A stretch of 64,000 nucleotides of DNA from assembly GCA_947493175.1 (NCBI GenBank), contig CANLQD010000002.1, positions 62,001 to 126,000 on the forward strand, written 5' to 3'. The notes under the pieces were generated by a model, which saw only the letters and a list, made by a program, of their open reading frames with translations, was not told where the DNA came from and did not search any database. The position numbers and the translations under genes were made by a program. This document shows, one piece after another, positions 35,754 through 43,819 of this stretch (the stretch's first letter is position 1; every line of letters begins with the position of its first letter). Source of the stretch: an uncultured Flavobacteriaceae bacterium (GTDB lineage: Bacteria; Bacteroidota; Bacteroidia; Flavobacteriales; Flavobacteriaceae).

Positions 35754-36788
35754 ATGAACAATAAAAGTATTAAAACCCACTTTGACCTAAACGTATTTCT
35801 TACTTTTTTAGTATTACTGTTGTGCGGTTTGGGTCTTTTTGCCTTTAGGGTCAATAGCAAGGTAGATTGCACCAATGTAGGCTTCGACGTTATTGCGAAT
35901 TCTTACACTACGGAAGATTTAATAGAGTTTAAGAGCACCGATGCTTCCGGTGTCGAATGGGTGTGGGATTTTGGGGACGAAAACCCCAAAGCGTTCAGGT
36001 CTAACGTAGTACATCAGTTTCAGAAAGAGGGCACGTACGAAATATCACTCCGAATGAACGGCCAGTGCACGACCACAAAAAAAATCGTTATTGCCAAAAG
36101 GAAAAAATTGATCGACCCTGCCTTGATACCAAACATTATTCTGCCCAAATATGTAAGGGTAGGGCAAGAGGTAGCTTTTTCGAATGATTCTGACTTTGCC
36201 AAGTCATGGCAATGGAGCTTTGGAGAGACTATGGCAGTAGATGGGAACGATCGCAGTGAGAAATACACATTTACATCCCCAGGGGAAAAAACCATTTTAC
36301 TGGTCGTAAACGATGACCGAAGACACGAGGCAAAACAGCGGATAACCGTTTTACCAGCTTTGAAAGAAAAGAAAAACAGGGCAAGTGTCAGTCGGGTAGA
36401 CCCGATAGAAACCGTTTTAAGGGAACAGATCGATGACAAACCTGTTTCTGAAGTCGAGAAAGATACCAAGGCAGCCGAAAACCGTGCTGCGGAAGAAGCA
36501 AAACGAATTGAAATCAGCACCGATGAGATGCAACAGTTATTGATGGGGTATGCGACCCGCAATATTGACGATATCGCCATACGCAATTACTTCTGTTACA
36601 GTAATATCCCTGTGTTCAACAGTACTGGGGAACGATTCACGGTGAGTCAGTTTTTCAAAGATATACGGGATGTGAACAAAATAGAGCTGAAAGAGATAAG
36701 GATGATTAAAGATCAAAAAACAGGTTGTATCAAAAGTATGACCATCAACATGCGAACCAAGAAAGGATTATTTTGGAAAACTTTCTAG
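35754..36788 (+). CDS. PKD-domain inner-membrane protein, probable T6SS subtype iii envelope component (TssP-like)
   Basis: The 344-residue protein has one N-terminal membrane helix (about 13-31, FLTFLVLLLCGLGLFAF). Two PKD-type beta domains follow in the periplasm: VEWVWDFGDENP near 63-74 with GTYEISLRM, and SWQWSFGETM near 150. After a charged linker (about 205-255) comes a C-terminal domain with a Cys pair. By elimination and topology it fits TssP of the Bacteroidetes TssN-TssR set; the name is inferred. It diverges from the lipoprotein gene and ends before a terminator. Confidence 0.7.
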   Translation: MNNKSIKTHFDLNVFLTFLVLLLCGLGLFAFRVNSKVDCTNVGFDVIANSYTTEDLIEFKSTDASGVEWVWDFGDENPKAFRSNVVHQFQKEGTYEISLRMNGQCTTTKKIVIAKRKKLIDPALIPNIILPKYVRVGQEVAFSNDSDFAKSWQWSFGETMAVDGNDRSEKYTFTSPGEKTILLVVNDDRRHEAKQRITVLPALKEKKNRASVSRVDPIETVLREQIDDKPVSEVEKDTKAAENRAAEEAKRIEISTDEMQQLLMGYATRNIDDIAIRNYFCYSNIPVFNSTGERFTVSQFFKDIRDVNKIELKEIRMIKDQKTGCIKSMTINMRTKKGLFWKTF

Positions 36789-36819
36789 CGGAGAAACGCA
36801 TGGTATAAATAGTTTACAT

Positions 36820-36851
36820 CGCTTCGGAGCATTGCACGGAGCGTTTTTTTT
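36820..36851 (+). terminator. Terminator after the PKD gene
   Basis: CGCTTCG pairs with CGGAGCG (one G-U pair) around a 10-base loop, followed by eight T, 31 bases after the stop codon. Confidence 0.6.
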
Positions 36852-37094
36852 ACTGCAAATCGGGACGACCTTCGTTTTAGTTCTTAAAAGAGTTCAAAAA
36901 TTTCATTTCCTTATTATAAAAAACTGATTATCAGTTTTATAAATATCTGTTAGAGGACTAATAATTGCGTAGGAAAAAGGGTATTTCATCGAAAAAATTT
37001 GTGTTAAAGGTGTTGCTTTAGTAGTTTAGGGGTGTCCTTATGTGACGTTATATAAATTTTAATCAGGTAATATTTACCACAAAAACAATTTAGT
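36852..37094 (+). promoter_or_regulatory. tssD1 upstream region with palindrome and promoter-like boxes
   Basis: This AT-rich stretch has no gene. It holds a palindrome with arms AAAACTGA/TCAGTTTT (36920-36938, 3-base loop). A promoter-like pair follows: TTTG at 36998-37001 and TAGTTTAG at 37022-37029 (7 of 8 to TAnnTTTG) with 20 bases between. A leader of about 60 bases would precede tssD1, the gene that needs the highest expression. Confidence 0.4.
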
Positions 37095-37481
37095 ATGTCT
37101 TTTAAAGCAAGATTAAAAGTAGCAGGAAAGGAGTTCAATATCTTACATTGCTCCTATGACCTTAACCAAGAAGTAGATCCTACGGGACGCCCTTCATCTG
37201 TAACCCGAGGTGGAAGAATCAATCTTACGGTAGAATCCAACGGCGAAACAGGTTTCTTTGAATGGATGACCAATAATTTCGAAAGAAAGGACGGTACCAT
37301 CGTTTTCGTGAAGAGGGATACCGACGCTACGCTTAAAGAAGTGAACTTCAAAGAAGGGTATTTGATCAAGTACAAAGAAAACTTCGATTCAAGCGGACAA
37401 AACCCATTGACAGAGAGCTTTGTTATTTCTGCGAAAGAGCTTTCAAGTGGAGGTGGCGAGCACGTCAACGAGTGGGTATAG
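37095..37481 (+). CDS. tssD: T6SS tube protein TssD (Hcp), copy 1
   Basis: TssD is the ring-forming tube subunit and secreted marker of Bacteroidetes T6SS. The 128 residues match the family: SFKARLKVAGKEFNILHCSYDL at the start (shown as KARLKVAGKEFNILHCSY), RPSSVTRGGRINLTVES, the GFFEWMTN segment, KDGTIVFVKRD and the end VISAKELSSGG. It is flanked by a promoter region and a terminator, so it is probably expressed in excess over tssB/tssC, as expected for the tube. Confidence 0.93.
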   Translation: MSFKARLKVAGKEFNILHCSYDLNQEVDPTGRPSSVTRGGRINLTVESNGETGFFEWMTNNFERKDGTIVFVKRDTDATLKEVNFKEGYLIKYKENFDSSGQNPLTESFVISAKELSSGGGEHVNEWV

Positions 37482-37502
37482 CCAAAAAATAATATTACAT
37501 AA

Positions 37503-37532
37503 AAAAAGGGGACAACTTTCTGTCCCCTTTTT
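37503..37532 (+). terminator. Terminator after tssD1
   Basis: A stem with arms AAAAAGGGGACA and TGTCCCCTTTTT around ACTTTC lies 22 bases after the tssD1 stop. Partial read-through could set the ratio of TssD to the sheath proteins TssB/TssC. Confidence 0.85.
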
Positions 37533-37604
37533 ACGTTCTATGACAAATACATTACTTGTGTTTATGTATTTTTTGATTAAATTTAGAAAATAAAACTACA
37601 ATAT

Positions 37605-38057
37605 ATGGCTATTGACAACCTTGGTATTGGTGGTAATGAAGTCAAAGGAGATGCCAACGAGGCATTGACGGACATTCCACAGAACAGAACCTTAATTGCC
37701 GGGAAACTAACTCCCAACGCTCCTATAAAACCAGAAGTAGTAGAAGGCCTACGCACTGTAGAAGACGTCTTTGAGCACTATGAACCAACACTTAAGGTAC
37801 CTTTTGAGGATAAGGATGGCGGTACGGTAAATGAGGAATTAGGATTTAAAAACCTCGGTGATTTCGGCAAAAAGGGAATCATCGATAATAGTGTATTTCT
37901 CAAAGAGCTCGAAATTGAGAGCGATCAATACAAAAAGATCATCAAGCAGTTAAAGACCAATAAAATCCTAAAGGCGGCTTTGGAAGACGAAGGTGCAAAA
38001 CAATCGTTGGTCGATACCATAGATGCCTTGATCGCCGAAATAAAAAATGCCAAATAA
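37605..38057 (+). CDS. tssB: T6SS sheath small subunit TssB
   Basis: TssB and TssC form the contractile sheath. The 150-residue protein shows the subtype iii form: a leading Gly/Asp-rich stretch, then PQNRTLIAGKLTPNAPIKPEVVEGLRTVEDVFEHYEP (motifs LIAGKL and VEDVFEHY), LGFKNLGDFGKKGI near 83 and a helical C-terminus ending AEIKNAK. tssC follows 18 bases later. Confidence 0.92.
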   Translation: MAIDNLGIGGNEVKGDANEALTDIPQNRTLIAGKLTPNAPIKPEVVEGLRTVEDVFEHYEPTLKVPFEDKDGGTVNEELGFKNLGDFGKKGIIDNSVFLKELEIESDQYKKIIKQLKTNKILKAALEDEGAKQSLVDTIDALIAEIKNAK

Positions 38058-38075
38058 CTTTACTCTAAAATAAAT

Positions 38076-39434
38076 ATGTCCAATACGTCCAATAAGCAAA
38101 AGCAGTCCCAGCTTAGCGATAAACCCTACATAGAACAGATTAAAGAAAAGTCGGACGGCCTTGCCAAGTATGGTGGTTTCGATTTATTGGAGTCTGCCAT
38201 TGATGATGTGCAGAACCTTAATCCAGAACGAAAGGCCCGACGAAAGATGTTCCTCACCGAGAATAATAAGAAGGGGGAACGTGATTCGTTGTTGAAGATT
38301 CTATCGTTGTGGTCCGAAACGCTTAAATCAGGCGACGATATCATCGCCTTGGTGCAGTCTGCGGACGATAAAGCGAAACAATCCCAAGAAGTCTTGACTA
38401 AAAACCTGAAAACGGCTTTGGAGGAAACAAGGGAATTGGAAACTTCATACCGATCGGTAGCGTTGTTCTATAGAAATACCGATATGGCGGCTCTGAAAAA
38501 TATTTCGGTAATCAATGCGGAATTAGACCAACTGACGGATTTGGACAATACGCGATTCTTTGACCATGTAAGGGAAGAACTGGTCTCTAAGTACGATCGA
38601 TTGGATTTGAGGGAAAATTATTCGCTCATGGTGCTTCCCGGATATCTGGGTTCTAAATCAGTAGTTGACAAGTGGGCAAAACTAGCGCACGAAAACAAAG
38701 TAACACTTGTGACGGACTTCGCACATTTAGACGAACCGGACGATGTGATGGAAATGTTTGAAAGTGCCAATCTCGCCAGTGGCGATATGTACCTCTCGAA
38801 TACCATTATGACCTGCAATTGGTTGGTAGGCAGAGGAAAGCACGATGAGGTCGGCGAACAAGAAGATGTACATGTGCCCCCATCCGGAGCATTGGCCGGA
38901 AAAATTTATAAAACGCTTATGTCGCAAGTCACCGCCGGTAAGAAACATGGTGGTTTAAGTGAGGTAGATGGTGTGCGTTTTGAATTGCGAAAGAGCGAAA
39001 TCGCAAATCTTGAAAACCTCGGTTTGGTGCCAATGGTAAACGAATATGGCAAGGTAATGGCATTCTCCGCAAAAACCCTTTTCAATGGCGACAACCTTGG
39101 GTTACAGACCTATTCTGTCGTACGTGTGTTTGATTATGTCACCAAAGTATTGATGGACTTTTTAAACAGAAGGGCTTTTGAGAATTTCAACGCAAAGACC
39201 CGAAAAGAAATCCAAAATCAAATTGTACGCTTTTTGGACGAGATATCAGGTCCGGATAAATTGATTGAAAATTTTGAGATTCGAAGGTTTGAACAAGATG
39301 TGAACCAAAAAGACCGAATATATCTTGATGTGCGTTTGAAACCCTATTTCCCGGCCAAAAACTTTTTGATCAAAATGGATGGACAAAAAGGTGATGAAGG
39401 GGCCGAATGGGATACCGATTACGAGCAAAACTAG
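38076..39434 (+). CDS. tssC: T6SS sheath large subunit TssC
   Basis: TssC is the larger sheath protein. The 452 residues include the VipB-type core LLEDFDLTD-like helices, VLPGYLGSKSVVDKWAKLAHENKVTLVTDF near 188 (motif GYLGSKSVVDKWA), DMYLSNTIMTCNWLVGRGKHDEV near 240 and FRYD-like FENFNAKTRKEIQNQIVRFLDE near 365. The last strand DVRLKPYFPAKNFLIKM handshakes with TssB. It is co-transcribed with tssB. Confidence 0.94.
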   Translation: MSNTSNKQKQSQLSDKPYIEQIKEKSDGLAKYGGFDLLESAIDDVQNLNPERKARRKMFLTENNKKGERDSLLKILSLWSETLKSGDDIIALVQSADDKAKQSQEVLTKNLKTALEETRELETSYRSVALFYRNTDMAALKNISVINAELDQLTDLDNTRFFDHVREELVSKYDRLDLRENYSLMVLPGYLGSKSVVDKWAKLAHENKVTLVTDFAHLDEPDDVMEMFESANLASGDMYLSNTIMTCNWLVGRGKHDEVGEQEDVHVPPSGALAGKIYKTLMSQVTAGKKHGGLSEVDGVRFELRKSEIANLENLGLVPMVNEYGKVMAFSAKTLFNGDNLGLQTYSVVRVFDYVTKVLMDFLNRRAFENFNAKTRKEIQNQIVRFLDEISGPDKLIENFEIRRFEQDVNQKDRIYLDVRLKPYFPAKNFLIKMDGQKGDEGAEWDTDYEQN

Positions 39435-39450
39435 TCGTTGCGACTTTTTT
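39433..39450 (+). terminator. Weak hairpin after tssC
   Basis: AGTCG-TTG-CGACT overlaps the tssC stop and is followed by five T. The stem is only 5 base pairs, so it is probably leaky. Confidence 0.35.
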
Positions 39451-39537
39451 GTTCCTATTTTTTTCGAATTGAACTCGCTTATACCTAGAAAGTTTAAACG
39501 AGTTTATCACTAAAAAGCACACATAAACCCCACAACT

Positions 39538-39927
39538 ATGTCTTTTTTAGCAAAGCTTTCTATAGATGGTCAGGAGTACAACGTACTTCATTGCACTTAC
39601 AATTTTGAACAACCGATGGATGGTACCGGTAAACCGGCGGGAAAACCGTTAGGTGGGCAGATTATGGTAACGATCGAGTCCCAAGGAAGGTTCGACCTGT
39701 TTCATTGGATGGCTTCTCCTGACCAGACTAAAGATGGTAGCATCATTTTTTTTAAAAGGGATGCGATGTCGCAGCTGCAAAAGGTCGATTTTACGAAGGC
39801 GTATTGTGTGAAATTGGTAGAAAACTTCGATTCAATAAGTTCAGTACCGATGCAGAAACGGATTGTAATTTCGGCAAAGACCATCAAGATTGGGGATATG
39901 ACGTTTGAGAATAGCTGGGGCGATTAA
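39538..39927 (+). CDS. tssD: T6SS tube protein TssD (Hcp), copy 2, linked to an effector
   Basis: A 129-residue paralogue of tssD1: LAKLSIDGQEYNVLHCTYNF, GQIMVTIESQGRFDLFHWMAS, KDGSIIFFKRDAMSQL and VISAKTIKI line up throughout, but identity is clearly reduced. It lies 13 bases upstream of a large non-core gene, so it is probably a dedicated carrier for that product, as seen for Hcp paralogues with Hcp-dependent effectors. Confidence 0.9.
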   Translation: MSFLAKLSIDGQEYNVLHCTYNFEQPMDGTGKPAGKPLGGQIMVTIESQGRFDLFHWMASPDQTKDGSIIFFKRDAMSQLQKVDFTKAYCVKLVENFDSISSVPMQKRIVISAKTIKIGDMTFENSWGD

Positions 39928-39940
39928 AAAACCATAGGCT

Positions 39941-41182
39941 ATGGAAGATGAAGAACTCTTAAAAGAGCTTGATAGCGTTTTACAACCTGCCATCTCTAGA
40001 TCATGGGCCACTGCAAAAAGAAACGCTTTTGGCGCAGACCCTAGCGATGCCTTCTTGGATATCGTACAGGTAGAAATCGATAATACTAGAGTAGACCTAT
40101 CCAATATACTTCAAAAAATTGACCTATCGGTTCAAAACTGTGGTACCACTTCAGTGGAGCGGGCCGCATCTGATTTCAATGATTTTTTGAGCACGAAAGA
40201 ACAAAAGCTTCCCGAAGTTGATTCTTCAAACTATATGAAAGAGACAGAAAGAGGTCTCGAAGTATGGGACGGAACGCGTTGGGTAACCTTATCGAAGCAA
40301 GCTAATGTGAAGATAGAAGTGTTTCAAGATATCGATAATGATTTTAAACCAGCAGTGAGAGTTTGGGCCAAAGACACCCTTACCAATACCGAGGTGTTAT
40401 ACATTGATAATGATATTTTGGCTCCAGGTTGGGATTTGTCGATAACTAGAACGGGAAACTTTGAGGAATCACTTTCCGATTTAAGAAAAGTTAATCCCTA
40501 TTGGGAGGCCCCTCTATACAATATATCCAAAAATAGTGTAGGAGTCGGTGGAATGGTTGCCGGAGCCTTGGAAATCAGGCATGTAGGAAACTTGACTCCC
40601 TGGCGTACGGGTGATGCCTTTAAGAATGCAAAAGGCTGGTACCGAAATAAAGAAGGTCTGTACGAAAAATTGAGTAAACAAAAAGGAAGAGGTGGTGGCG
40701 GCTACCAAAAAAGTGCTCGAAGGGCGGCAGGAAAATCGGGTAAGTGGAGTAAAGTAGGAAAAAAATTCTTTTTTGTCGGTGTTGCTTTTAGTGGTTATCA
40801 AATGGGTGATGCTATCATAAATGACGATACGAACAAAGGAGAGGTCATTACAAAAGCTAGTTTAGACATTGTAATTGGTGCTATCGGTGTATGGGGAGGG
40901 CCTATCGGATGGGCAGTAGCCGGAACTTATTTCATTTTAGATGTTTCCGGAGCTTTCGGCGACTGGGGTACCCCAAGCGGAATATCCCAAAGTGATTATG
41001 ATGCTTACCAAAAAAACCTATTTCAGCAAAAATATGGAGACCGCATCAGGGCATTGGAATTCGATGTTGAATATAAACCTACATTTGATAAGAACATCAA
41101 TCAATATCTTTTTGAAGAGTCACAGATGAAGATAGATAATACTCGAGTGGCCACCCCAAAAATAATTTTTGAAAAGTTCTGA
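39941..41182 (+). CDS. Candidate TssD2-dependent T6SS effector with C-terminal membrane-inserting region
   Basis: The 413-residue protein has no signal peptide. Residues 1-110 are helical and acidic; 105-190 hold WDGTRWVTLSKQ and strand-rich sequence. A basic Gly-rich stretch (about 240-268, GRGGGGYQKSARRAAGKSGKW) precedes hydrophobic segments KKFFFVGVAFSGYQMGDAI and DIVIGAIGVWGGPIGWAVAGTYFILDVSGAFG (quoted as DIVIGAIGVWGGPIGWAVAG), a hairpin type seen in pore-forming or Rhs-associated toxins. The hydrophilic tail (350-413) follows. It is next to tssD2 and followed by a small membrane protein. Effector status and pore formation are inferred, not proven. Confidence 0.65.
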   Translation: MEDEELLKELDSVLQPAISRSWATAKRNAFGADPSDAFLDIVQVEIDNTRVDLSNILQKIDLSVQNCGTTSVERAASDFNDFLSTKEQKLPEVDSSNYMKETERGLEVWDGTRWVTLSKQANVKIEVFQDIDNDFKPAVRVWAKDTLTNTEVLYIDNDILAPGWDLSITRTGNFEESLSDLRKVNPYWEAPLYNISKNSVGVGGMVAGALEIRHVGNLTPWRTGDAFKNAKGWYRNKEGLYEKLSKQKGRGGGGYQKSARRAAGKSGKWSKVGKKFFFVGVAFSGYQMGDAIINDDTNKGEVITKASLDIVIGAIGVWGGPIGWAVAGTYFILDVSGAFGDWGTPSGISQSDYDAYQKNLFQQKYGDRIRALEFDVEYKPTFDKNINQYLFEESQMKIDNTRVATPKIIFEKF

Positions 41183-41190
41183 ATCCTATC

Positions 41191-41232
41191 AAGGTTTCTT
41201 TGGCATTTGGTCAAAAAAGAAACCTTTATTCT
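41191..41232 (+). terminator. Hairpin between the effector and the membrane immunity candidate
   Basis: An 11-base-pair stem, AAGGTTTCTTT (41191-41201) with AAAGAAACCTT (41216-41226), lies 9 bases after the effector stop, followed by a short T-rich stretch. It suggests the downstream gene can be expressed separately. Confidence 0.6.
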
Positions 41233-41269
41233 TGGTATAATGTCGCCCTTTTAAAATCATATCCGTAAA

Positions 41270-41656
41270 ATGCAGATACCGTTGCTTGTCTTTTTATGCT
41301 CAATACTACTTCCGTTGGGAATGTTTCTATTTTATCGGGAGGTATTGGACAATCGTAAAAATGGTTCGGTATTGTATTTCACGGTTGGTATGATATCGGT
41401 TGTCGGGATTGTTTGGTTTTTTATTGAGAAAGAAATGTTTTACCTCTCTCTGGTCAATCCTTTACTGTCACTTTTGGTGTACCGTAGTATGTTCTCGATT
41501 TTTGAAAAAAGGTTTGGAAAAGCACCAGTAGATACAGCGTTTCGATGGTCGCCCGGACTTTTTTATGATCGTCTTTTCAATATTTTGTTCATTGTATTGG
41601 GCATTCTTGCACCAATTTTGTTATCACTATTCTTTATCGATCTTTTCAGAAACTGA
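41270..41656 (+). CDS. Four-helix membrane protein, candidate immunity protein
   Basis: The 128-residue product is almost entirely membrane-embedded: helices near 4-22, 33-51, 56-74 and 101-124, with short polar loops (REVLDNRKNG, EKRFGKAPVDTAFRW). Small polytopic proteins of this build protect against pore-forming colicins and T6SS membrane toxins by acting in the inner membrane. No family is recognised. It directly follows the candidate effector beyond a hairpin. Confidence 0.6.
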   Translation: MQIPLLVFLCSILLPLGMFLFYREVLDNRKNGSVLYFTVGMISVVGIVWFFIEKEMFYLSLVNPLLSLLVYRSMFSIFEKRFGKAPVDTAFRWSPGLFYDRLFNILFIVLGILAPILLSLFFIDLFRN

Positions 41657-41693
41657 GAAACTTGATACCTTCGCAGGTTGCAAAAATACCATT

Positions 41694-41721
41694 CTTTAAT
41701 ACCGAATCTTTAGTATTAAAG
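41694..41721. repeat. Inverted repeat upstream of the TraN/TraO genes
   Basis: CTTTAATAC and GTATTAAAG pair around a 10-base loop. No T run follows, so it is more likely an operator or mRNA structure than a terminator. The rest of the gap 41657-41946 shows no gene. Confidence 0.35.
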
Positions 41722-41946
41722 ATACCCGTGTAGATAATTGTATATGTATAATGAAAGCCACTCGGGAATTTTGGATATCAAAAGCCTGGAAGTGAGCTGT
41801 TTGTAAAAGGATAAACCCTATAAACAACTCCTTTTGGCGATTAATTAAAGGTTTCTTCACTTGAGATTGATATTTTTGTGTTTCGACTTACATAATTTCT
41901 GTGTAAAGAAATCGTTTAAAATAGAAAGTCGAGATAAGCCCCACAG

Positions 41947-42987
41947 ATGAAATTGGTTTTCAAAAATTTTATTTTTTCCCTCAGTGGTTTACTGTTGATG
42001 AATGCCAAGACCCACGGCCAGTCTCCAATTTCCGTTAATACCAATGAACACGTAACGGTAACGATGTTCTTTCCTTCCGAGGTGGTCAAAGTAATACCAC
42101 CGTCGGTCAATTTCAAATTTGAATATGATGCCAGTACCAATATCGGGTTGTTAAGAGGGCGAAAAGGAAACCCTAGTAATCTCACGGTTATTACCGAAAA
42201 TGGTTACATTTTTTCATTCGCACTTAAGTACGCCGACGAAGTAATTGATTTCAACTACATTCTAAAAACCGAGCAGGCCATTGGTCGCACGAATAACCAA
42301 GTATCGGCAGTAGCTGGGAACGAATCCATAGAACCCAAAAATACTACTTCCGAAGCTGTTTTAGACCGTCCTACTGAGAACAAAACGGATAATTCGGCTA
42401 CGGATGATTCAGGGAATAAGGCCGTTAAGGAAGAAGCGCAATTGGTAATTAACGAATCTAGGCCAGTAGAAGATACCTTGTTGGTCAATAAAACACCTGA
42501 GGCCGAAAACCCAGTAGGGGAAGTAATGAACCCTATCGGAGTTGAAGGAGACCTATACGATGTAGATCGACAGGAGTACTATCGAATATTCTGTGAAAAT
42601 AACTATCTTCAGAAAACCATCTTTAAGCGGAGTTTTCGGCAAAGTAAAAAAGTAGTCTTAAAATTGAATAACATTTTGGTAGATCGCGAAGAAATCTACT
42701 TTGTGCTGCAAATTGAAAATAATTCCAAAAAGGAATATAGAGTCAATGGTTTGAGCTTTTTTAAAGAATCGGATGTGGGGCAACTCCAAAAAATCATGAC
42801 ACCCCGGTATACTTTTAATCTTCAGGAAACCATTGACCCGGAAAGTATCAATGAGTTGGTATACGTGTTTAAAAAGTTTAGGATCAATAGCAAGGAACGC
42901 GTTCATGTGGTGCTTGATGAACTGGAGGATAATCGAATGGTGCGCCTGCCTCTTGACGATAAACAAGTAAATTTTCCCTCGAATTGA
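41947..42987 (+). CDS. TraN-like protein (DUF4138), right-flank copy
   Basis: The 346-residue protein has a signal peptide (FIFSLSGLLLMNAKTHG) and the DUF4138 pattern: TVTMFFPSEVVKVIPPS, PSNLTVITENGYIFSFALKY, an Asn/Glu/Thr-rich linker (about 115-195), VLKLNNILVDREEIYFVLQIEN and ELVYVFKKFRINSKERVHVVL. In Bacteroidetes conjugation TraN joins the outer-membrane part of the mating channel. Here it sits after T6SS effector genes and overlaps traO-like gene start by 4 bases. It is a paralogue of the gene at 18726. Confidence 0.87.
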   Translation: MKLVFKNFIFSLSGLLLMNAKTHGQSPISVNTNEHVTVTMFFPSEVVKVIPPSVNFKFEYDASTNIGLLRGRKGNPSNLTVITENGYIFSFALKYADEVIDFNYILKTEQAIGRTNNQVSAVAGNESIEPKNTTSEAVLDRPTENKTDNSATDDSGNKAVKEEAQLVINESRPVEDTLLVNKTPEAENPVGEVMNPIGVEGDLYDVDRQEYYRIFCENNYLQKTIFKRSFRQSKKVVLKLNNILVDREEIYFVLQIENNSKKEYRVNGLSFFKESDVGQLQKIMTPRYTFNLQETIDPESINELVYVFKKFRINSKERVHVVLDELEDNRMVRLPLDDKQVNFPSN

Positions 42988-43523
42988 AATATAGATTCCT
43001 ATTATGGTTTGTTTTAGGTATTTGGGGTGTCACAATGGCCCAAAGCTATACCAATACGTTTACGGCAAGTGGTGGTATCTTTGGTGATGGGTATGGGGGA
43101 GAACTGACCTATAACAACAATCTAAGCGAAACGACTTTTACCCAAATAGCGCTAAACGTGACCCTGACAAACTATACTTCAGGTACTACCGATGTCCCAT
43201 ATTCCAGTTTTACGGCGAGCTATTCCTATTTTTTGACATTGTATAGCCGAAACAGAAGAATGCAGGCCCTTTCCATAGGAGGAGGGGCTTTGGCAGGCTA
43301 TGAGGCCGTGAACGGCGGGGATTCCGAGGTTACCAATATTGTATCGGTTTTAGGGGAAAGTAAATTTATTTATGGTGCCGTACTCTCCGGTGACCTGGAT
43401 ATCATCGTAAGTGAACACATTTCGTTGGTACTGAAATCCTCTCAGTTTTATCACGTAAACAGTGACTTTGGAAAATTTACGAACTACACGGGTATTGGCT
43501 TTCGGTACTATTTTAACCTCTAG
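42984..43523 (+). CDS. TraO-like outer-membrane beta-barrel protein
   Basis: The start is a TTG that overlaps the stop of the TraN-like gene (TTGA), implying translational coupling. The 179-residue product has a signal peptide (LLWFVLGIWGVTMAQ), amphipathic strands throughout and ends in Phe-rich FRYYFNL, as in outer-membrane barrels. SIGGGALAGYEAVNGG near 97 and the end VNSDFGKFTNYTGIGFRYYF (quoted as FTNYTGIGFRYYF) match TraO of Bacteroidetes conjugative transposons. The traN-traO order is the same as in those elements. Confidence 0.8.
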   Translation: MKYRFLLWFVLGIWGVTMAQSYTNTFTASGGIFGDGYGGELTYNNNLSETTFTQIALNVTLTNYTSGTTDVPYSSFTASYSYFLTLYSRNRRMQALSIGGGALAGYEAVNGGDSEVTNIVSVLGESKFIYGAVLSGDLDIIVSEHISLVLKSSQFYHVNSDFGKFTNYTGIGFRYYFNL

Positions 43524-43719
43524 GAATACAAACAACTACTTTCTGAAAGTATGCTGATACACTTTCTCCAAATAGGCGAATTTTAGAATCTCATTTGACT
43601 ATTTTATGTCCTTGGCGTCTAGACCCATTAAAATGACTCTTGTATTTCTTTAGCAAAAGACGTTTTAGCGAAGATTTTGAATTTTGGACGACATTGTTAA
43701 AATGTTAAAGTCCAATTAC

Positions 43720-43750
43720 TTTTTGATTTCAACACGATTACGTACCTTGA
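43720..43750 (+). promoter_or_regulatory. Possible promoter of the giant lipoprotein gene
   Basis: TTTTTG (43720-43725), 17 bases, then TACCTTGA (43743-43750), a partial match to the Bacteroidetes -33/-7 pair, about 70 bases before the start at 43820. Confidence 0.35.
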
Positions 43751-43819
43751 CTTTTTGAAAAAAATTGCGGAGAACAACGGTTGAAAGCGCACTAGCTCAC
43801 ACCGGTTTGAAATTGAAAA

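Noticed and set aside
37095-39927. The two tssD genes as a simple recent duplication
   Set aside because: They are separated by tssB and tssC and are well diverged, so separate roles are more likely.
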